DNA of 64,000 nucleotides from Paenilisteria rustica (GTDB lineage Bacteria; Bacillota; Bacilli; Lactobacillales; Listeriaceae). This document shows positions 33,034-43,000 of this stretch, piece by piece (within the stretch, counting starts at the first letter, position 1; every line of letters begins with the position of its first letter). The notes under the pieces were generated by a model. That model was given only the letters and a program-made list of their open reading frames with translations, was not told where the DNA came from and did no database searches. The position numbers and the translations under genes were made by a program. The stretch covers positions 107,826 to 171,825 of the forward strand of contig NZ_JABJVM010000007.1 of the NCBI RefSeq assembly GCF_013820765.1, in the 5' to 3' direction.

Positions 33034-33879
33034 ATGGGAACTTTAGTTGGTGGTAGTCGGCATACGGTTGGTTTGCAAGCGGATGGGGCTGTTGTTGCGA
33101 CTGGTGACAATAAATTTGGACAATGTACGCTTGAGAAATGGCGTCATATCGTGGATGTTGCAGCGGGGAATGTACATCGGGCAACTAATACCGGCAATGC
33201 TCATACTGTTGGGCTGAAATCAGATGGTAGCGTGATTGCGGCGGGTTGGGATAAACATGGACAATGTACTGTTGATGACTGGCGTGATATTTCAGCAGTG
33301 GCGGCTGGGTGGTGTCGAACCATTGGTCTGAGGCGTGATGGGAGTGTGATTGCTATTGGGCGAAATAATGAGGGCGAGTGTGACACATCTAGTTGGCAGA
33401 ACATCATCGGTATTGCGGCTGGCGACTGGCATACTGTTGGACTTGCGAGAACTGGCTCTGTGGTGGCTATTGGTAATAATCGATATAAACAGTGTGCGGT
33501 GATTGATTGGAAAAATATCATAGCTATTGATGCGGGGTATCTTCATACGGTGGGCTTGCAAAGAGATGGTACTGTCATAGCTACTGGGCAGAATACGGAT
33601 GGTCAATGTGATGTAGCGGATTGGCGTAGCATCGTGGCGATAGCTGTTGGAAGTAAGCATACGGTTGGGATTCAGGAGGATGGTACTGTTGTTGCGGTTG
33701 GCGATAACCGATTTGGCCAGTGTGATGTCATTAGTTGGCGCGATATCGTAGCGATAGCAGCTGGTTGTGGACATACGGTGGGTTTGAAAAAAGATGGTAC
33801 ACTGTTGGCTATCGGTGATAATAGTTATGGTCAATGTGATGTAGGGGCGTGGCATAATACCCAAATGCCGATTGTATAG
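33034..33879 (+). CDS. RCC1-repeat (beta-propeller) protein
   Basis: A 281-residue protein made of seven ~40-residue RCC1-type repeats, each with HTVGLxxDG, a Val/Ala-rich strand, GxNxxGQC and a W-containing turn ending in IVAIAAG. Seven repeats would close a beta-propeller. There is no signal peptide, so it is probably cytosolic. GGGAGG favours ATG 33034 over 33016 and 33025. It begins 30 nt after a terminator without its own obvious promoter, so read-through may express it. Bacterial RCC1 proteins are of unknown function. Confidence 0.8.
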   Translation: MGTLVGGSRHTVGLQADGAVVATGDNKFGQCTLEKWRHIVDVAAGNVHRATNTGNAHTVGLKSDGSVIAAGWDKHGQCTVDDWRDISAVAAGWCRTIGLRRDGSVIAIGRNNEGECDTSSWQNIIGIAAGDWHTVGLARTGSVVAIGNNRYKQCAVIDWKNIIAIDAGYLHTVGLQRDGTVIATGQNTDGQCDVADWRSIVAIAVGSKHTVGIQEDGTVVAVGDNRFGQCDVISWRDIVAIAAGCGHTVGLKKDGTLLAIGDNSYGQCDVGAWHNTQMPIV

Positions 33880-33909
33880 TTCGTTGCTCCATAATGACAT
33901 TTTTGGGAC

Positions 33910-33938
33910 TTGAGAAGTGCTTATATTATCGGTATGAT
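33910..33938 (+). promoter_or_regulatory. Promoter of the lacI-type gene
   Basis: TTGAGA (33910-33915), exactly 17 nt, TATGAT (33933-33938). Confidence 0.65.
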
Positions 33939-33969
33939 GATGGTATAGATGAAAACGGAGGTGCGTGGC

Positions 33970-34923
33970 TTGTCGAATATTAAGGATATTGCAAAACTGG
34001 CGGGGGTTTCGGTGACAACGGTTTCGCGGGTTTTGAATGAACATCCGTATGTGGCGGAGGAAAAACGTAAGCGTGTTCAAGAGGTGATGGTGAAGCTTGA
34101 TTATAGTCCGAATCGGAATGCGGTGGATCTTAGTCGTGGGCGGACGAATACGATTGGCTTTGTGCTACCGTATAATGATCATCCATGGTTTGATAAGGTG
34201 ATGAATGGTGTGCTCGAGGCGGCTTTTGCGAAATGTTATTCGGTGGTGATTTGTCCGACGGGGTATGATCGTGGGGAAGAGGAGCGGTATTTGCGGATGC
34301 TGAAAACGAAGCGGATTGACGGGCTGATTATTGCGTCACGGGCGAATGATTGGGAAACGATTGCGCCGTATGCGAATTATGGGCCGATTGTGGCTTGTGA
34401 GTACATAAATGATCCGCTGATTTCGTGTGCGTATGTGGATCAGTTCCAGGCATACACGGACGGGTTTCAGATTTTGAAGGATGCGGGGCACGTGCGTGTG
34501 GGATTTACGGTTGGGCGTGAGGAGCAGTGGAGCAATAGCACGAAGTTGAAAATGATGGCGTATGAGGCGGTTTTTGGGGAGCTGGATACGGCGTTTATTT
34601 TGCAGGATTGCTATGATGTGGCGGACGGGAAACGTGCGGCGGCGGCATTTTTGGCTTTGGCGGAACCTCCGACAGCGATGTATGCGAATGGGGATGAGGT
34701 TGCGGCTGGGATGCATTATTATGTGACGCATCAGGGCCTGGACGTGCCGCGGGATATCGCGATTTTGGGTGAGGAAAATTTGGCGATTGCGGATGTGCTG
34801 GATATTTCAACGGTAGATAAGAATTTACGGGAGATTGGAAAGCGTGCTGTGGAGCTATTTTTGAGTGGAAAAGTGGAGAAAAAATTGGTGGAGCACAAAA
34901 TTATTATGCGAAATTCGATATAA
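33970..34923 (+). CDS. LacI-family transcriptional regulator
   Basis: A 317-residue regulator. The N-terminal HTH and hinge are typical (IKDIAKLAGVSVTTVSRVL), then a periplasmic-binding-protein-like effector domain. GGAGGTG (33957-33963) is 6 nt from a TTG start at 33970; upstream ATG at 33949 lacks a ribosome site. The effector is probably a sugar or sugar phosphate. No sugar gene is adjacent. The GAAACGTTTC operators before the GH94 gene at 49.5 kb are of a type this family binds, so a distant link is possible but unproven. Confidence 0.86.
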   Translation: MSNIKDIAKLAGVSVTTVSRVLNEHPYVAEEKRKRVQEVMVKLDYSPNRNAVDLSRGRTNTIGFVLPYNDHPWFDKVMNGVLEAAFAKCYSVVICPTGYDRGEEERYLRMLKTKRIDGLIIASRANDWETIAPYANYGPIVACEYINDPLISCAYVDQFQAYTDGFQILKDAGHVRVGFTVGREEQWSNSTKLKMMAYEAVFGELDTAFILQDCYDVADGKRAAAAFLALAEPPTAMYANGDEVAAGMHYYVTHQGLDVPRDIAILGEENLAIADVLDISTVDKNLREIGKRAVELFLSGKVEKKLVEHKIIMRNSI

Positions 34924-34933
34924 TGGCTTGACC

Positions 34934-34947
34934 TGAAACGCATTTCA
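34934..34947. promoter_or_regulatory. Inverted repeat TGAAACGCATTTCA
   Basis: TGAAA and TTTCA are inverted around CGCA, directly after TTGACC (34928-34933), a likely -35 of the next operon. It resembles LacI-family operators but is not a cre match at the central CG. Confidence 0.4.
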
Positions 34948-35050
34948 TCATTTATCTTTAGTGTAGAGTGAAAACACTAAGTATTTGTTTTGGTGTAGGA
35001 TGCCGATTTATCTGGTGTATACTCTACACTTGATTAGGGGGGCGATTGAG

Positions 35051-35419
35051 GTGCGTGTGGAAGGTATGTGTAAGGTGACGGCGAATTTTGGGATGGAGAT
35101 TCAGTACGGGGAGTTTTATTTGGAACGGGATTATCTTGTTTTTGATCGGAATTATAGCTTGGGCTTGAAGAAACGGCAGACGTTTCCGATTGCGAAATTG
35201 ACGGATATTGTGGTTGTTCCGGAGGATGGACGGCTGTATGTGACGTTTGCGTGTGGGGATATGAGTTTTGAGTTGGATGAGCCTGTGGATGGTGATTTGG
35301 CTACGTTTGTGCGCGAATTGAGGACGGCGAGATATGGTGTGAAACCGGAAGTGCAGCATTTTAAATATGAGAAGAGACGGCAGTATACGACGCATCACCA
35401 GCATCATTTTGTGGAGTGA
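35051..35419 (+). CDS. Hypothetical cytosolic protein
   Basis: A protein of about 122 residues starting at GTG 35051, 8 nt after AGGGGGG. It is rich in beta strands (FYLERDYLVFDRNYSLGLKKRQ, reported as residues ~16-38) and ends in a histidine-rich tail (TTHHQHHFVE). The fold could be PH-like, but I do not recognise a family. Its stop overlaps the beginning of the next reading frame region, and the HAD gene starts 20 nt later, so both are likely cotranscribed. Confidence 0.6.
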   Translation: MRVEGMCKVTANFGMEIQYGEFYLERDYLVFDRNYSLGLKKRQTFPIAKLTDIVVVPEDGRLYVTFACGDMSFELDEPVDGDLATFVRELRTARYGVKPEVQHFKYEKRRQYTTHHQHHFVE

Positions 35420-35439
35420 GCGGCGAGAGGAGCGGTATT

Positions 35440-36048
35440 TTGGTGTATAAAACGGTGATTTTTGATGTGGATGGAACGCTTTTGGATACGGAACGCGTTG
35501 TTTTACAGGCGTTACGTGATGCTTTGGGGAATGTTGGCTTGCATTACGAGCTGGATGATTTGCGATTTGCGCTTGGGATTACGGGCGAGAAAGCATTGGC
35601 GCAACTGGATGTAAGCGACCCAGAGGCTGTGATGGCGGACTGGTTTGCGATGGAGGCTAAGCTGAATGAGGAGGTTGAGATTTTCGACGGAATTGTGGAG
35701 GTTTTGGCTGAGTTGGACGGGATTGGAGTGGTGACTTCGAAAAATGCGGGCGAGATGGAGACGGGATTTTATCCGTTTGATCTGGTGAAGTATTTTGACG
35801 CGATTGTTTGTGCGAGTGATACGGAGAATCATAAACCGCATCCTGATCCACTTTTGCGATGTATGGAATTGCTTGGCGCTGATCCGGCGGCGACGCTTTA
35901 TGTTGGGGATGCTACATATGATATGGGATGTGCGCATGCGGCTGGTGCTGATTTCGGGCTGGCGTTGTGGGGCGCGAAGAAGACGGATGGTTTTGAGGAC
36001 GCGAATATCGTTTTGGAGAAACCGAGTGATATTTTGAAATATGTTTGA
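35440..36048 (+). CDS. HAD-superfamily hydrolase (PGP/beta-PGM-like)
   Basis: A 202-residue subfamily IA HAD phosphatase. Motif I is IFDVDGTLLDTE; motif II VTSK; lysine and aspartates appear in NHKPHPDP and YVGDATYDMGCA. The cap is the small helical type inserted after motif I. GAGAGGAG (35425-35432) is 7 nt from TTG 35440, so this start is preferred to the GTG at 35416. Likely a phosphoglycolate- or sugar-phosphate phosphatase. Confidence 0.83.
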   Translation: MVYKTVIFDVDGTLLDTERVVLQALRDALGNVGLHYELDDLRFALGITGEKALAQLDVSDPEAVMADWFAMEAKLNEEVEIFDGIVEVLAELDGIGVVTSKNAGEMETGFYPFDLVKYFDAIVCASDTENHKPHPDPLLRCMELLGADPAATLYVGDATYDMGCAHAAGADFGLALWGAKKTDGFEDANIVLEKPSDILKYV

Positions 36049-36052
36049 TATA

Positions 36053-36082
36053 AAAAAAGCTAAGGCGTGCCTTAGCTTTTTT
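36053..36082. terminator. Bidirectional terminator
   Basis: GCTAAGGC/GCCTTAGC (36059-36066, 36069-36076) with flanking A and T runs, between convergent genes. Confidence 0.85.
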
Positions 36083-36085
36083 GCT

Positions 36086-36901
36086 TTAGAAATCGATGTT
36101 ATCTGGGTCTGGGCCAACGCGGAGGTTTTGATTGAGGGCATCGATTTTTGTGAGTTCTTCGGGTGTTAATTCGAAGTCAAAGATGGCCATGTTTTCGGCG
36201 ATGCGGTGGGCTTTTGTTGATTTAGGGATGACGATGATGTCGTTTTGTAAGTCCCAGCGCAGGATGACTTGGGCGACGGTTTTGTCGTGATTTATTGCGA
36301 TTTTTTGGAGTGTTGGGTTGTCGAAAAGGCCGCCTTGCATGAGTGGGGACCAGGCTTCGACGCGGATGTTGTTTTCGGCGCAATACGCGATGAGGTCTTT
36401 TTGTGTGAGTTGTGGATGGAGCTCGATTTGGTTGATGACGGGCATGATGGTGGCGTGTTTTTTGAGCGTTTCGAGATGGTGAATCTGGAAGTTGCTGACG
36501 CCGATTGCGCGGATGCGGCCGTCTTTGTGGAGTTTTTCTAGGGCGCGCCATGCGTCGATGTATTTGCCTTCCACTGGCCAGTGAATGAGATAGAGGTCTA
36601 GATAGTCGAGTTCCATTTTGCGCAGGGTTTCGTCGAATGCGGCGAGCGTTTCTTCGTAGCCGAGATCGGCGTTCCAGACTTTGGATGTGATGAAAAGTTC
36701 GCTGCGCGGGACGCCGGATTCGCGGATGCCTTGCGCGGTGCTTGTTTCGTTACCGTAGATTGCTGCTGTGTCGATGCTGCGGTAGCCGAGTTGGATGGCT
36801 TTTTTGACGGCGGACACGAGTTCTGCGCCTTCTTCTACTTTAAATACGCCGAGTCCAAGGACGGGCATGTCGATTCCATTTGCTAATTTGACTGTTTTCA
36901 T
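36086..36901 (-). CDS. Aldo/keto reductase
   Basis: A 271-residue NADPH-dependent reductase with the AKR5-type signatures: GYRSIDTAAIYGNE with catalytic Asp and Tyr, the lysine in TSKVWN, histidine in LYLIHWP, and cofactor motif IPKSTKAHRIAEN near the C-terminus. It reduces aldehydes or ketones such as methylglyoxal. It follows the MFS gene by 2 nt on the same strand, under the promoter shared with HxlR control, so it is probably induced by reactive carbonyls. Confidence 0.88.
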   Translation of the reverse strand: MKTVKLANGIDMPVLGLGVFKVEEGAELVSAVKKAIQLGYRSIDTAAIYGNETSTAQGIRESGVPRSELFITSKVWNADLGYEETLAAFDETLRKMELDYLDLYLIHWPVEGKYIDAWRALEKLHKDGRIRAIGVSNFQIHHLETLKKHATIMPVINQIELHPQLTQKDLIAYCAENNIRVEAWSPLMQGGLFDNPTLQKIAINHDKTVAQVILRWDLQNDIIVIPKSTKAHRIAENMAIFDFELTPEELTKIDALNQNLRVGPDPDNIDF

Positions 36902-36903
36902 TT

Positions 36904-38085
36904 TTAAAATTCCTCCTGTTTGGTTTCTAATTTTTTACTCCATGCGGTAAGGGCGACGGCGATGAGGACCATGATCATGCCTATCCAGGTGGTGTCGCGG
37001 ATTTGCATATGGGTGATGACGAGGCCGCCGAGATAGGAGCCAAGCGCGATTCCGGCGTTGAAGGCTGCGATGTTAAGGGCGGACGCGATGTCGACGCCTT
37101 TTGGGACGAATTTCTCGGCTAGAATCACGACGTAGACTTGTAAACCGGGCACATTCATGAAGGCAAACACGCCCATGAGTAGGATTGTGGCGAGGCCGAA
37201 GATCTTGGATGGGGCGGTGAAGTAGAGCAATCCGAGCACGACGGCTTGTGCGATGAACATGTAGAATAGGGCTTGAATTGGCCGTTTATTCGCGACTTTA
37301 CCACCGATCATGTTGCCGACTGCGATGGCAATCCCGTAGATGAAAAGGAGAATCGCGATGGAGCTCGTTTGGAAGCCGGTGACTTGTTCGAGAAGCGGTG
37401 TTAGATAGGTGAACACGACGAAGGTTCCGCCGTATCCTAGCGCTGTGATGGCGAACACGAGTAGTAGCGGGCCGTTCGTGAGCACTTTGACTTGGTCGCT
37501 GAGCGTCATTTTGGTGCCAGGACGCAGATTTTTCGGGATCAGGATGAGGTTCGCGATGAGGGCGATGATGCCGATTGCTGCGATGCCGAAGAACGCGACG
37601 CGCCAGCCAAATTGTTGCCCGATGAGTGTGCCGATTGGGACGCCGGTTACGGTTGCGATGGTTAGGCCGGTGAACATGATGGAAATGGCGCTTGCCCGCT
37701 TGTTTGGTGGGACAAGGTCAGCCGCGATGGTGGACCCGATGGACATGAAGACGCCGTGCGCGAAGGCAGATATGATGCGGGCGATGAGTAATAGCGTGAT
37801 TGTTGTGGAGAACGCCGCGGCTAAGTTGCCGAGTATGAATACAATCATGATGGTGAGCAGCAAGGTTTTGCGATTCATGCGTGATGTGAGTGCGGTCAAG
37901 ATTGGTGCGCCGAACATGACGCCGACTGCATACAGCGAGACGGTCAGCCCTGCGGTACTCACTGGTATTGCTAAGTCTTCGGCGATGAGCGGTAACAATC
38001 CGACACTGATAAATTCGGTGGTTCCAATCGCAAAAGCACTAACTGCTAAAGCTAATAATGCAAAAATATTTCGATTCCCTTTCAA
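36904..38085 (-). CDS. MFS transporter, DHA1 (AraJ/YdhP-like)
   Basis: A 393-residue 12-helix transporter. Family signs include AIGTTEFISVGLLPLIAEDL at helix 1, the loop LTSRMNRKTLL (motif A position) and RIISAFAHGVFMSIG. Members export sugars, arabinose-like compounds or drugs. It is transcribed from the HxlR-controlled promoter and cotranscribed with the aldo/keto reductase, so efflux of a toxic aldehyde precursor or its alcohol is a reasonable guess. Confidence 0.86.
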   Translation of the reverse strand: MKGNRNIFALLALAVSAFAIGTTEFISVGLLPLIAEDLAIPVSTAGLTVSLYAVGVMFGAPILTALTSRMNRKTLLLTIMIVFILGNLAAAFSTTITLLLIARIISAFAHGVFMSIGSTIAADLVPPNKRASAISIMFTGLTIATVTGVPIGTLIGQQFGWRVAFFGIAAIGIIALIANLILIPKNLRPGTKMTLSDQVKVLTNGPLLLVFAITALGYGGTFVVFTYLTPLLEQVTGFQTSSIAILLFIYGIAIAVGNMIGGKVANKRPIQALFYMFIAQAVVLGLLYFTAPSKIFGLATILLMGVFAFMNVPGLQVYVVILAEKFVPKGVDIASALNIAAFNAGIALGSYLGGLVITHMQIRDTTWIGMIMVLIAVALTAWSKKLETKQEEF

Positions 38086-38131
38086 AGTTAAACCCTCCTA
38101 AGTTCTGCTTGCTTTTTTGATGACAAGTGTT

Positions 38132-38170
38132 ATTATGATACTAATGGACATTTAAAACAAGTACGTACTT
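38132..38170 (-). promoter_or_regulatory. MFS-AKR promoter with HxlR-type operator
   Basis: On the minus strand TTGTTT (38155-38160), 17 nt, CATAAT (38132-38137). The palindrome AAGTACGTACTT (38159-38170) overlaps the -35, a position suited to repression by the divergent HxlR protein. Confidence 0.6.
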
Positions 38171-38216
38171 TTTTGTAATGTAGGCACTTTTTAGTACCTA
38201 TAGAAAGGAGCGAAAC

Positions 38217-38576
38217 ATGCAAAAGAAATACAATATCTCTGTCGAGGCGACGCTTGAGGTGCTCGGCGGCAAGTGGAAATGTGTGATTCTATGCCATCTA
38301 ACACATGGGAAAAAACGAACAAGTGAGTTGAAACGGCTCATTCCGTCGATCACGCAAAAAATGCTCACGCAACAATTGCGAGAGTTAGAACACGACGGAA
38401 TTATCAATCGGATTGTATATAATCAAGTACCGCCAAAAGTGGAATATGAGCTGAGCGAGTACGGAAAATCATTGGAAAGCATTTTGACTGCCTTATGTAA
38501 TTGGGGAGATGTCCATATTGAACGCGTATATGGCGATCGTTCGGAGTTTCTGGAAGATAGTATTTTGAATAAGTAA
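38217..38576 (+). CDS. HxlR-family transcriptional regulator
   Basis: A 119-residue winged-helix regulator. Signature: GGKWKCVILCHL, then SELKRLIPSITQKMLTQQL as recognition helix and a wing VPPKVEYELSEYG. Three cysteines (C22, C26, C102) could sense electrophiles as in HypR/YodB-type members. It is divergent from the MFS-AKR operon. GAAAGGAG is upstream of the ATG. Redox or aldehyde sensing is inferred, not shown. Confidence 0.86.
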   Translation: MQKKYNISVEATLEVLGGKWKCVILCHLTHGKKRTSELKRLIPSITQKMLTQQLRELEHDGIINRIVYNQVPPKVEYELSEYGKSLESILTALCNWGDVHIERVYGDRSEFLEDSILNK

Positions 38577-38580
38577 GCAT

Positions 38581-38619
38581 AAAAAATCCTGTGGAGGAAT
38601 TAATTCCACAGGATTTTTT
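38581..38619. terminator. Bidirectional terminator
   Basis: A 15-bp perfect stem (38581-38595, 38605-38619) with A/T flanks between hxlR and the convergent msmX. Confidence 0.88.
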
Positions 38620-38628
38620 TAATATTAA

Positions 38629-39741
38629 TCAGTCGCGACCATCTTCCACAATCGAAAGTTCATTATCTACATCGAAGAAATGCGATTTAGACATTTCAAA
38701 CGCGTATTTAATTTTCTCGAATGGTTCATGGTTTGAGCGCGAGTCAACACGTGCTACAAATTCGTGTGATCCAACTTTAGAATGGAGCATGAACTCAGCA
38801 CCTGTAAGCTCGGCAACGATAATTTCAGCGTCAAAAGTAGAACCTGGGCTTGCTTCGATAACAAGTGGCTCATCATGAATATCTTCCGGACGAATACCAA
38901 AAACGATATCTTTGCCAGCGTAGCCTTTGTCATTCAACACTTTCAGCTTACCTTCTGGAACTTCAATCGTGAAATCATCACCGACAAATTGTGTTCCGTT
39001 TAGTTTACCTTTAAAGAAGTTCATCGCTGGGCTTCCGATAAAACCGGCAACGAACATGTTTACTGGGTGATCGTATACTTGCTTTGGTGAACCGACTTGT
39101 TGGATAACGCCGTCTTTCATAATAACGATACGCGTCGCCATTGTCATCGCTTCGGTTTGGTCATGGGTTACATAGATCATTGTTGTGTTTAATTGTAAAT
39201 GTAGTTTCGTGATTTCGGCACGCATTTGTACACGTAGTTTCGCATCTAGATTCGATAACGGCTCATCCATTAGGAAGACTTTTGCGTCACGAACGATGGC
39301 GCGGCCTAAAGCTACACGTTGGCGTTGTCCACCAGATAGTGCGCTTGGTTTACGTTTTAAGTACTCGGTTAAGCCTAAGATATTTGCAGCGTGCTCTACG
39401 CGTGTTTGAATTTCGGCTTTTGGCATTTTGCGGAGTTTTAGACCGAATGCCATGTTATCGTATACAGTCATATGTGGATATAGCGCGTAGTTTTGGAAAA
39501 CCATCGCGATGTCGCGGTCTTTCGGTGCGACGTTATTCATTACTTTGCCGTCAATGCTTAGTTCGCCTTTTGAAATTTCTTCAAGTCCAGCGATCATGCG
39601 GAGTGTCGTTGATTTACCGCAACCAGATGGTCCAACGAAAACGATGAATTCCTTGTCCGCGATCTCCAAGTTGAAATCCTCAACTGCCGTTACCTTGTTG
39701 TCGTATATTTTATAAATGTGCTCGAGTGATAATTGTGCCAT
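38629..39741 (-). CDS. msmX: Multiple-sugar ABC transporter ATPase (MsmX/UgpC-like)
   Basis: A 370-residue ATPase: Walker A GPSGCGKST (37-45), signature LSGGQRQR near 135, Walker B VFLMDEP, followed by an OB-type regulatory domain (residues ~235-370) with GIRPEDI. MsmX-type proteins energise several CUT1 sugar importers, explaining why no permease or binding protein is adjacent. A cre-like site upstream suggests CcpA control. A fragment of this gene survives at 44465-44539. Confidence 0.9.
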   Translation of the reverse strand: MAQLSLEHIYKIYDNKVTAVEDFNLEIADKEFIVFVGPSGCGKSTTLRMIAGLEEISKGELSIDGKVMNNVAPKDRDIAMVFQNYALYPHMTVYDNMAFGLKLRKMPKAEIQTRVEHAANILGLTEYLKRKPSALSGGQRQRVALGRAIVRDAKVFLMDEPLSNLDAKLRVQMRAEITKLHLQLNTTMIYVTHDQTEAMTMATRIVIMKDGVIQQVGSPKQVYDHPVNMFVAGFIGSPAMNFFKGKLNGTQFVGDDFTIEVPEGKLKVLNDKGYAGKDIVFGIRPEDIHDEPLVIEASPGSTFDAEIIVAELTGAEFMLHSKVGSHEFVARVDSRSNHEPFEKIKYAFEMSKSHFFDVDNELSIVEDGRD

Positions 39742-39791
39742 GTTTATTTACTCCCCCATCAAATTGTTTTTAGCTTTGAGTTCATTGTATA

Positions 39792-39805
39792 TGAAAACGC
39801 TTTAC
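39792..39805. promoter_or_regulatory. cre-like site upstream of msmX
   Basis: TGAAAACGCTTTAC matches 12 of 14 cre positions, 50 bp upstream of msmX. Confidence 0.45.
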
Positions 39806-39851
39806 GAAAACTATGTCAGGTTGCACAAAGAATGAAAAGTTTGATTGGGCA

Positions 39852-39982
39852 AGTTGCATAGGCGAGTTGAATATGTGAACAAAACTCCACAATTTAAGCC
39901 CAGCTCACTGGAAATAATGTGAGAAAGAGGGTATTTTAATGAGCAAAATATAAGTATACTCTGGATTACGCATTAAATATAT
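39852..39982 (+). repeat. Duplicated leader block, copy A
   Basis: Part of the 327-bp gap before the first adhesin. It shares ATATGTGAACAAAA, a TATTTTAATGAG block and AAGTATACT-TGGATTACGC with copy B. TATACT (39955-39960) could be a -10. Confidence 0.75.
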
Positions 39983-40068
39983 TCAAAAAAGGTAGTAACT
40001 GCACAAAGCGAGGTGAGTTAGGAAGTTGTACGTAGCAAAATATAAACTAACGTAAAAAGGGGTAATCA

Positions 40069-43000
40069 ATGATGAAGATAAAAGCTCGAACGCTATCCAA
40101 ACTGCTAAAGATTTTTCTATCCATAGGTATTGTTCTAGGTACTTTGTTACCAAATATGTTGCCTGTTGGAGCAGCAATTACGGAGAATAAAGTTAGCAAT
40201 GACATAGTCTATCAAGAAAAAGATGCTACAGGCTTAAGAACGTTCGCTGGCAGTCTACAGCTAGATATTAAAGAAGACAAATCATCAGCAGGTAACGATG
40301 TGGTTGTTTTGCGAGATATCAGTGGAAGTTTCAATAGTTATATCGCTAGTGAAACACAAATATTGAAACAACTGGCATCAGAGCTTAATTTAACAAGTGA
40401 TCGAATGATGGTTGTCAATACAAATCCACCGAGCTATGAATTTCTAGCGGTTCCTTTGACAAATAACTTAGCTCAGATCAACCAAGGCTTAGATTCGCTT
40501 TCATTTGGAGCATCAACGCAACCATATGATGGGGGTTTTACATTTGCAAAAGCTGAATATGAGAAACTGAAAGGTGTGACAACTAATAACACGGTTTTTA
40601 TCATGATAACTGATAGGGACTCGTTGGTAGGCGGTACCGGAGTAATAAATGCGGGCGCGCAACAGGTGAAGAATGCAGGTTACAAGGTAGGGTTGATTTA
40701 TATTGACTCGAATCCTAGTAATATCGCGCTGGCTAAGACTTTACCATCTAGCCCAGACTATTTCTTCAACGATACAAGTATGGCGAACGGCGTCAATGCA
40801 TTACGTGAAATGACGCAACGCATGTATACCGTTCAAGAGGCTACTTTCGAATGGACAGTATCAGACAAACTCGACCTATCCAACATCGTAGCAAAAGATG
40901 ATCAGGGAAAAATCGTTCCCATCGAGATCACTGGAAATACAATCAAATTAAAAACACCACAAGATGGCGATAAAACAATTCATATCGAGTATTCTGTGAA
41001 AGAAAAAGAACGCCTGACGGAAGAATTAAATGTTGGAACTGGAACCTTCACCGCTTCTCAAAGCGAGCAGAGCGTTCCAAAAGTATCGATCCAGAGCAAC
41101 AACATTCCTGTCATTCACGCATCGAATCAAACCGTGTCAGCTGGGGATCCATTTAACCCGTTAACAAGCGTTACCGCGGATGATGTAGAAGATGGTGACC
41201 TGACCGCGAGCATCAAAGTTACTGAAAATACCGTAAACGTGAAAAAAGAAGGCAACTATACGGTCAAATATGAAGTAACCGATAAAGATGGCAATACGGC
41301 TACAAAAGAAATCACAGTAACCGTCGTGGCAGATGGTCCACAAATCGCGGCGAAAAACTTGGAAGCTGTTGCTGGAACTAGCGCAGCAGACGTTTCTTGG
41401 TTTACAGATGTAACAGCGAGTGACAAAGTGGATGGCGATCTTAGCACCAAGGTGACGGTGGATTATAGCCAGGTCAATTTTGTCAAAGAAGGCGCCTATC
41501 CAGTCATTTACAACATCGAAACATCCAACCAGAAAACAGCTACGACAACTGTGACGATGACAATCACAGCCGACAAACCAGTCATCGCAGCGAAAGACTT
41601 AACAGTAATAGCTGGTCAAACGTCTAGTGATGTGGCCTGGTTTACCAATGTGACGGCAACAGATAAAGCAGATGGAGACATTTCTAATCAAGTAAAAGTG
41701 GACAATAGCCAAGTCAATTTTGCTAAAGAGGGTACGTATCCAGTGACTTACTCCGTTACAAATAGCAATCATAAAACGGCAACCAAAGAAATCACGCTTA
41801 CTGTTACCGCCGACAAACCGGTCGTGACGGCTAAAAATCTAGCTGCTATCGCTGGAAGCAAGGCGGATCAAGTAAATTGGTTCACCGATGTGAGCGCAAC
41901 AGATAGAGTAGATGGTGATATTAGCCAACATACAAAAGTGGATTACAGCGCGGTGAACTTTAGCAAAGAAGGTTCGTATCCCGTTATTTACACCGTAGAA
42001 AATAGTAATCAGAAAACAGCTAGCATCACTGTAAATATGCTTATTACCGCCGATAAACCAGTACTGACAGCGAAAGATCTAACGACGATTGCCGGTACGA
42101 GCGCATCAAGTCTCCCGTGGTTTACAGATGTCAAAGCGACTGACAAAGCAGACGGCGACATTAGCCAAGATGTAAAAGTGGATTATAGCGCTGCGAACTT
42201 CCAAAAAGAAGGCACGTACCCAGTCACATACACGGTGAAAAATAGTAACAATAAAGAAACGACGACAACCGTCAACCTCACTGTTCTAGCGGATGCACCA
42301 AGTCTGCAAGCGCAAGATATGGCGATGATTGCCGGTGATAATGTGGCAGCGCATAGTTGGTTTACTGGCGTGACAGCATCAGATAAAGTAGATGGAAACA
42401 TAAGTAAAGATGTGACCGTTGACTATAGCCAAGTGAACAGCAAAAAAGAAGGCGCGTATCCCGTTATTTATTCCATCACGAACAGCAATGGAAAAACGAC
42501 AACCGTCACAGTCAATCTTACTGTTAGCGCAAAACTACCAGCTCTAACAGCCGTAGATTTAGTGGCAATTGCAGGTCAATCCGCAGATGAAATTTCGTGG
42601 TACAACAATGTGACCGCAAGCGATAAAGTGGATGGTGACATCTCCAAGCAAGTGAGCGTCGATTACAACCAAGTCAATTTCAAAAAAGAAGGCAGCTATG
42701 CAGTCACGTATCGAGTGGAAAACAGCAATAAAAAAGTCACCACACAAACCGTGACGATGACAATTACCGCCCAGAATCCTGTGATTTCCGCAACTAATTT
42801 AGCAACCATTGCAGGAGATACAGCAAGCGATGTCGATTGGTTTGCAGGTGTGAAAGCCCAAGATAAAGTGGACGGCGACATTAGTAAAGATGCCAAAGTA
42901 GACTACAGCACGGTCAACTTCAACAAAGAAGGCGTCTACCCTATTGTTTACTCTGTGAAAAATAGCAATAACAAAGAAAGCTACACTACCATTAATTTGC

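Noticed and set aside
34934..34947. TGAAACGCATTTCA as a cre site
   Set aside because: The central CG required by the consensus is displaced; better described as a LacI-type inverted repeat of unknown regulator.
39921..39940. SigB promoter (GGGTAT) before the vWA adhesin
   Set aside because: No GTTT element at 13-15 nt spacing in either leader copy.
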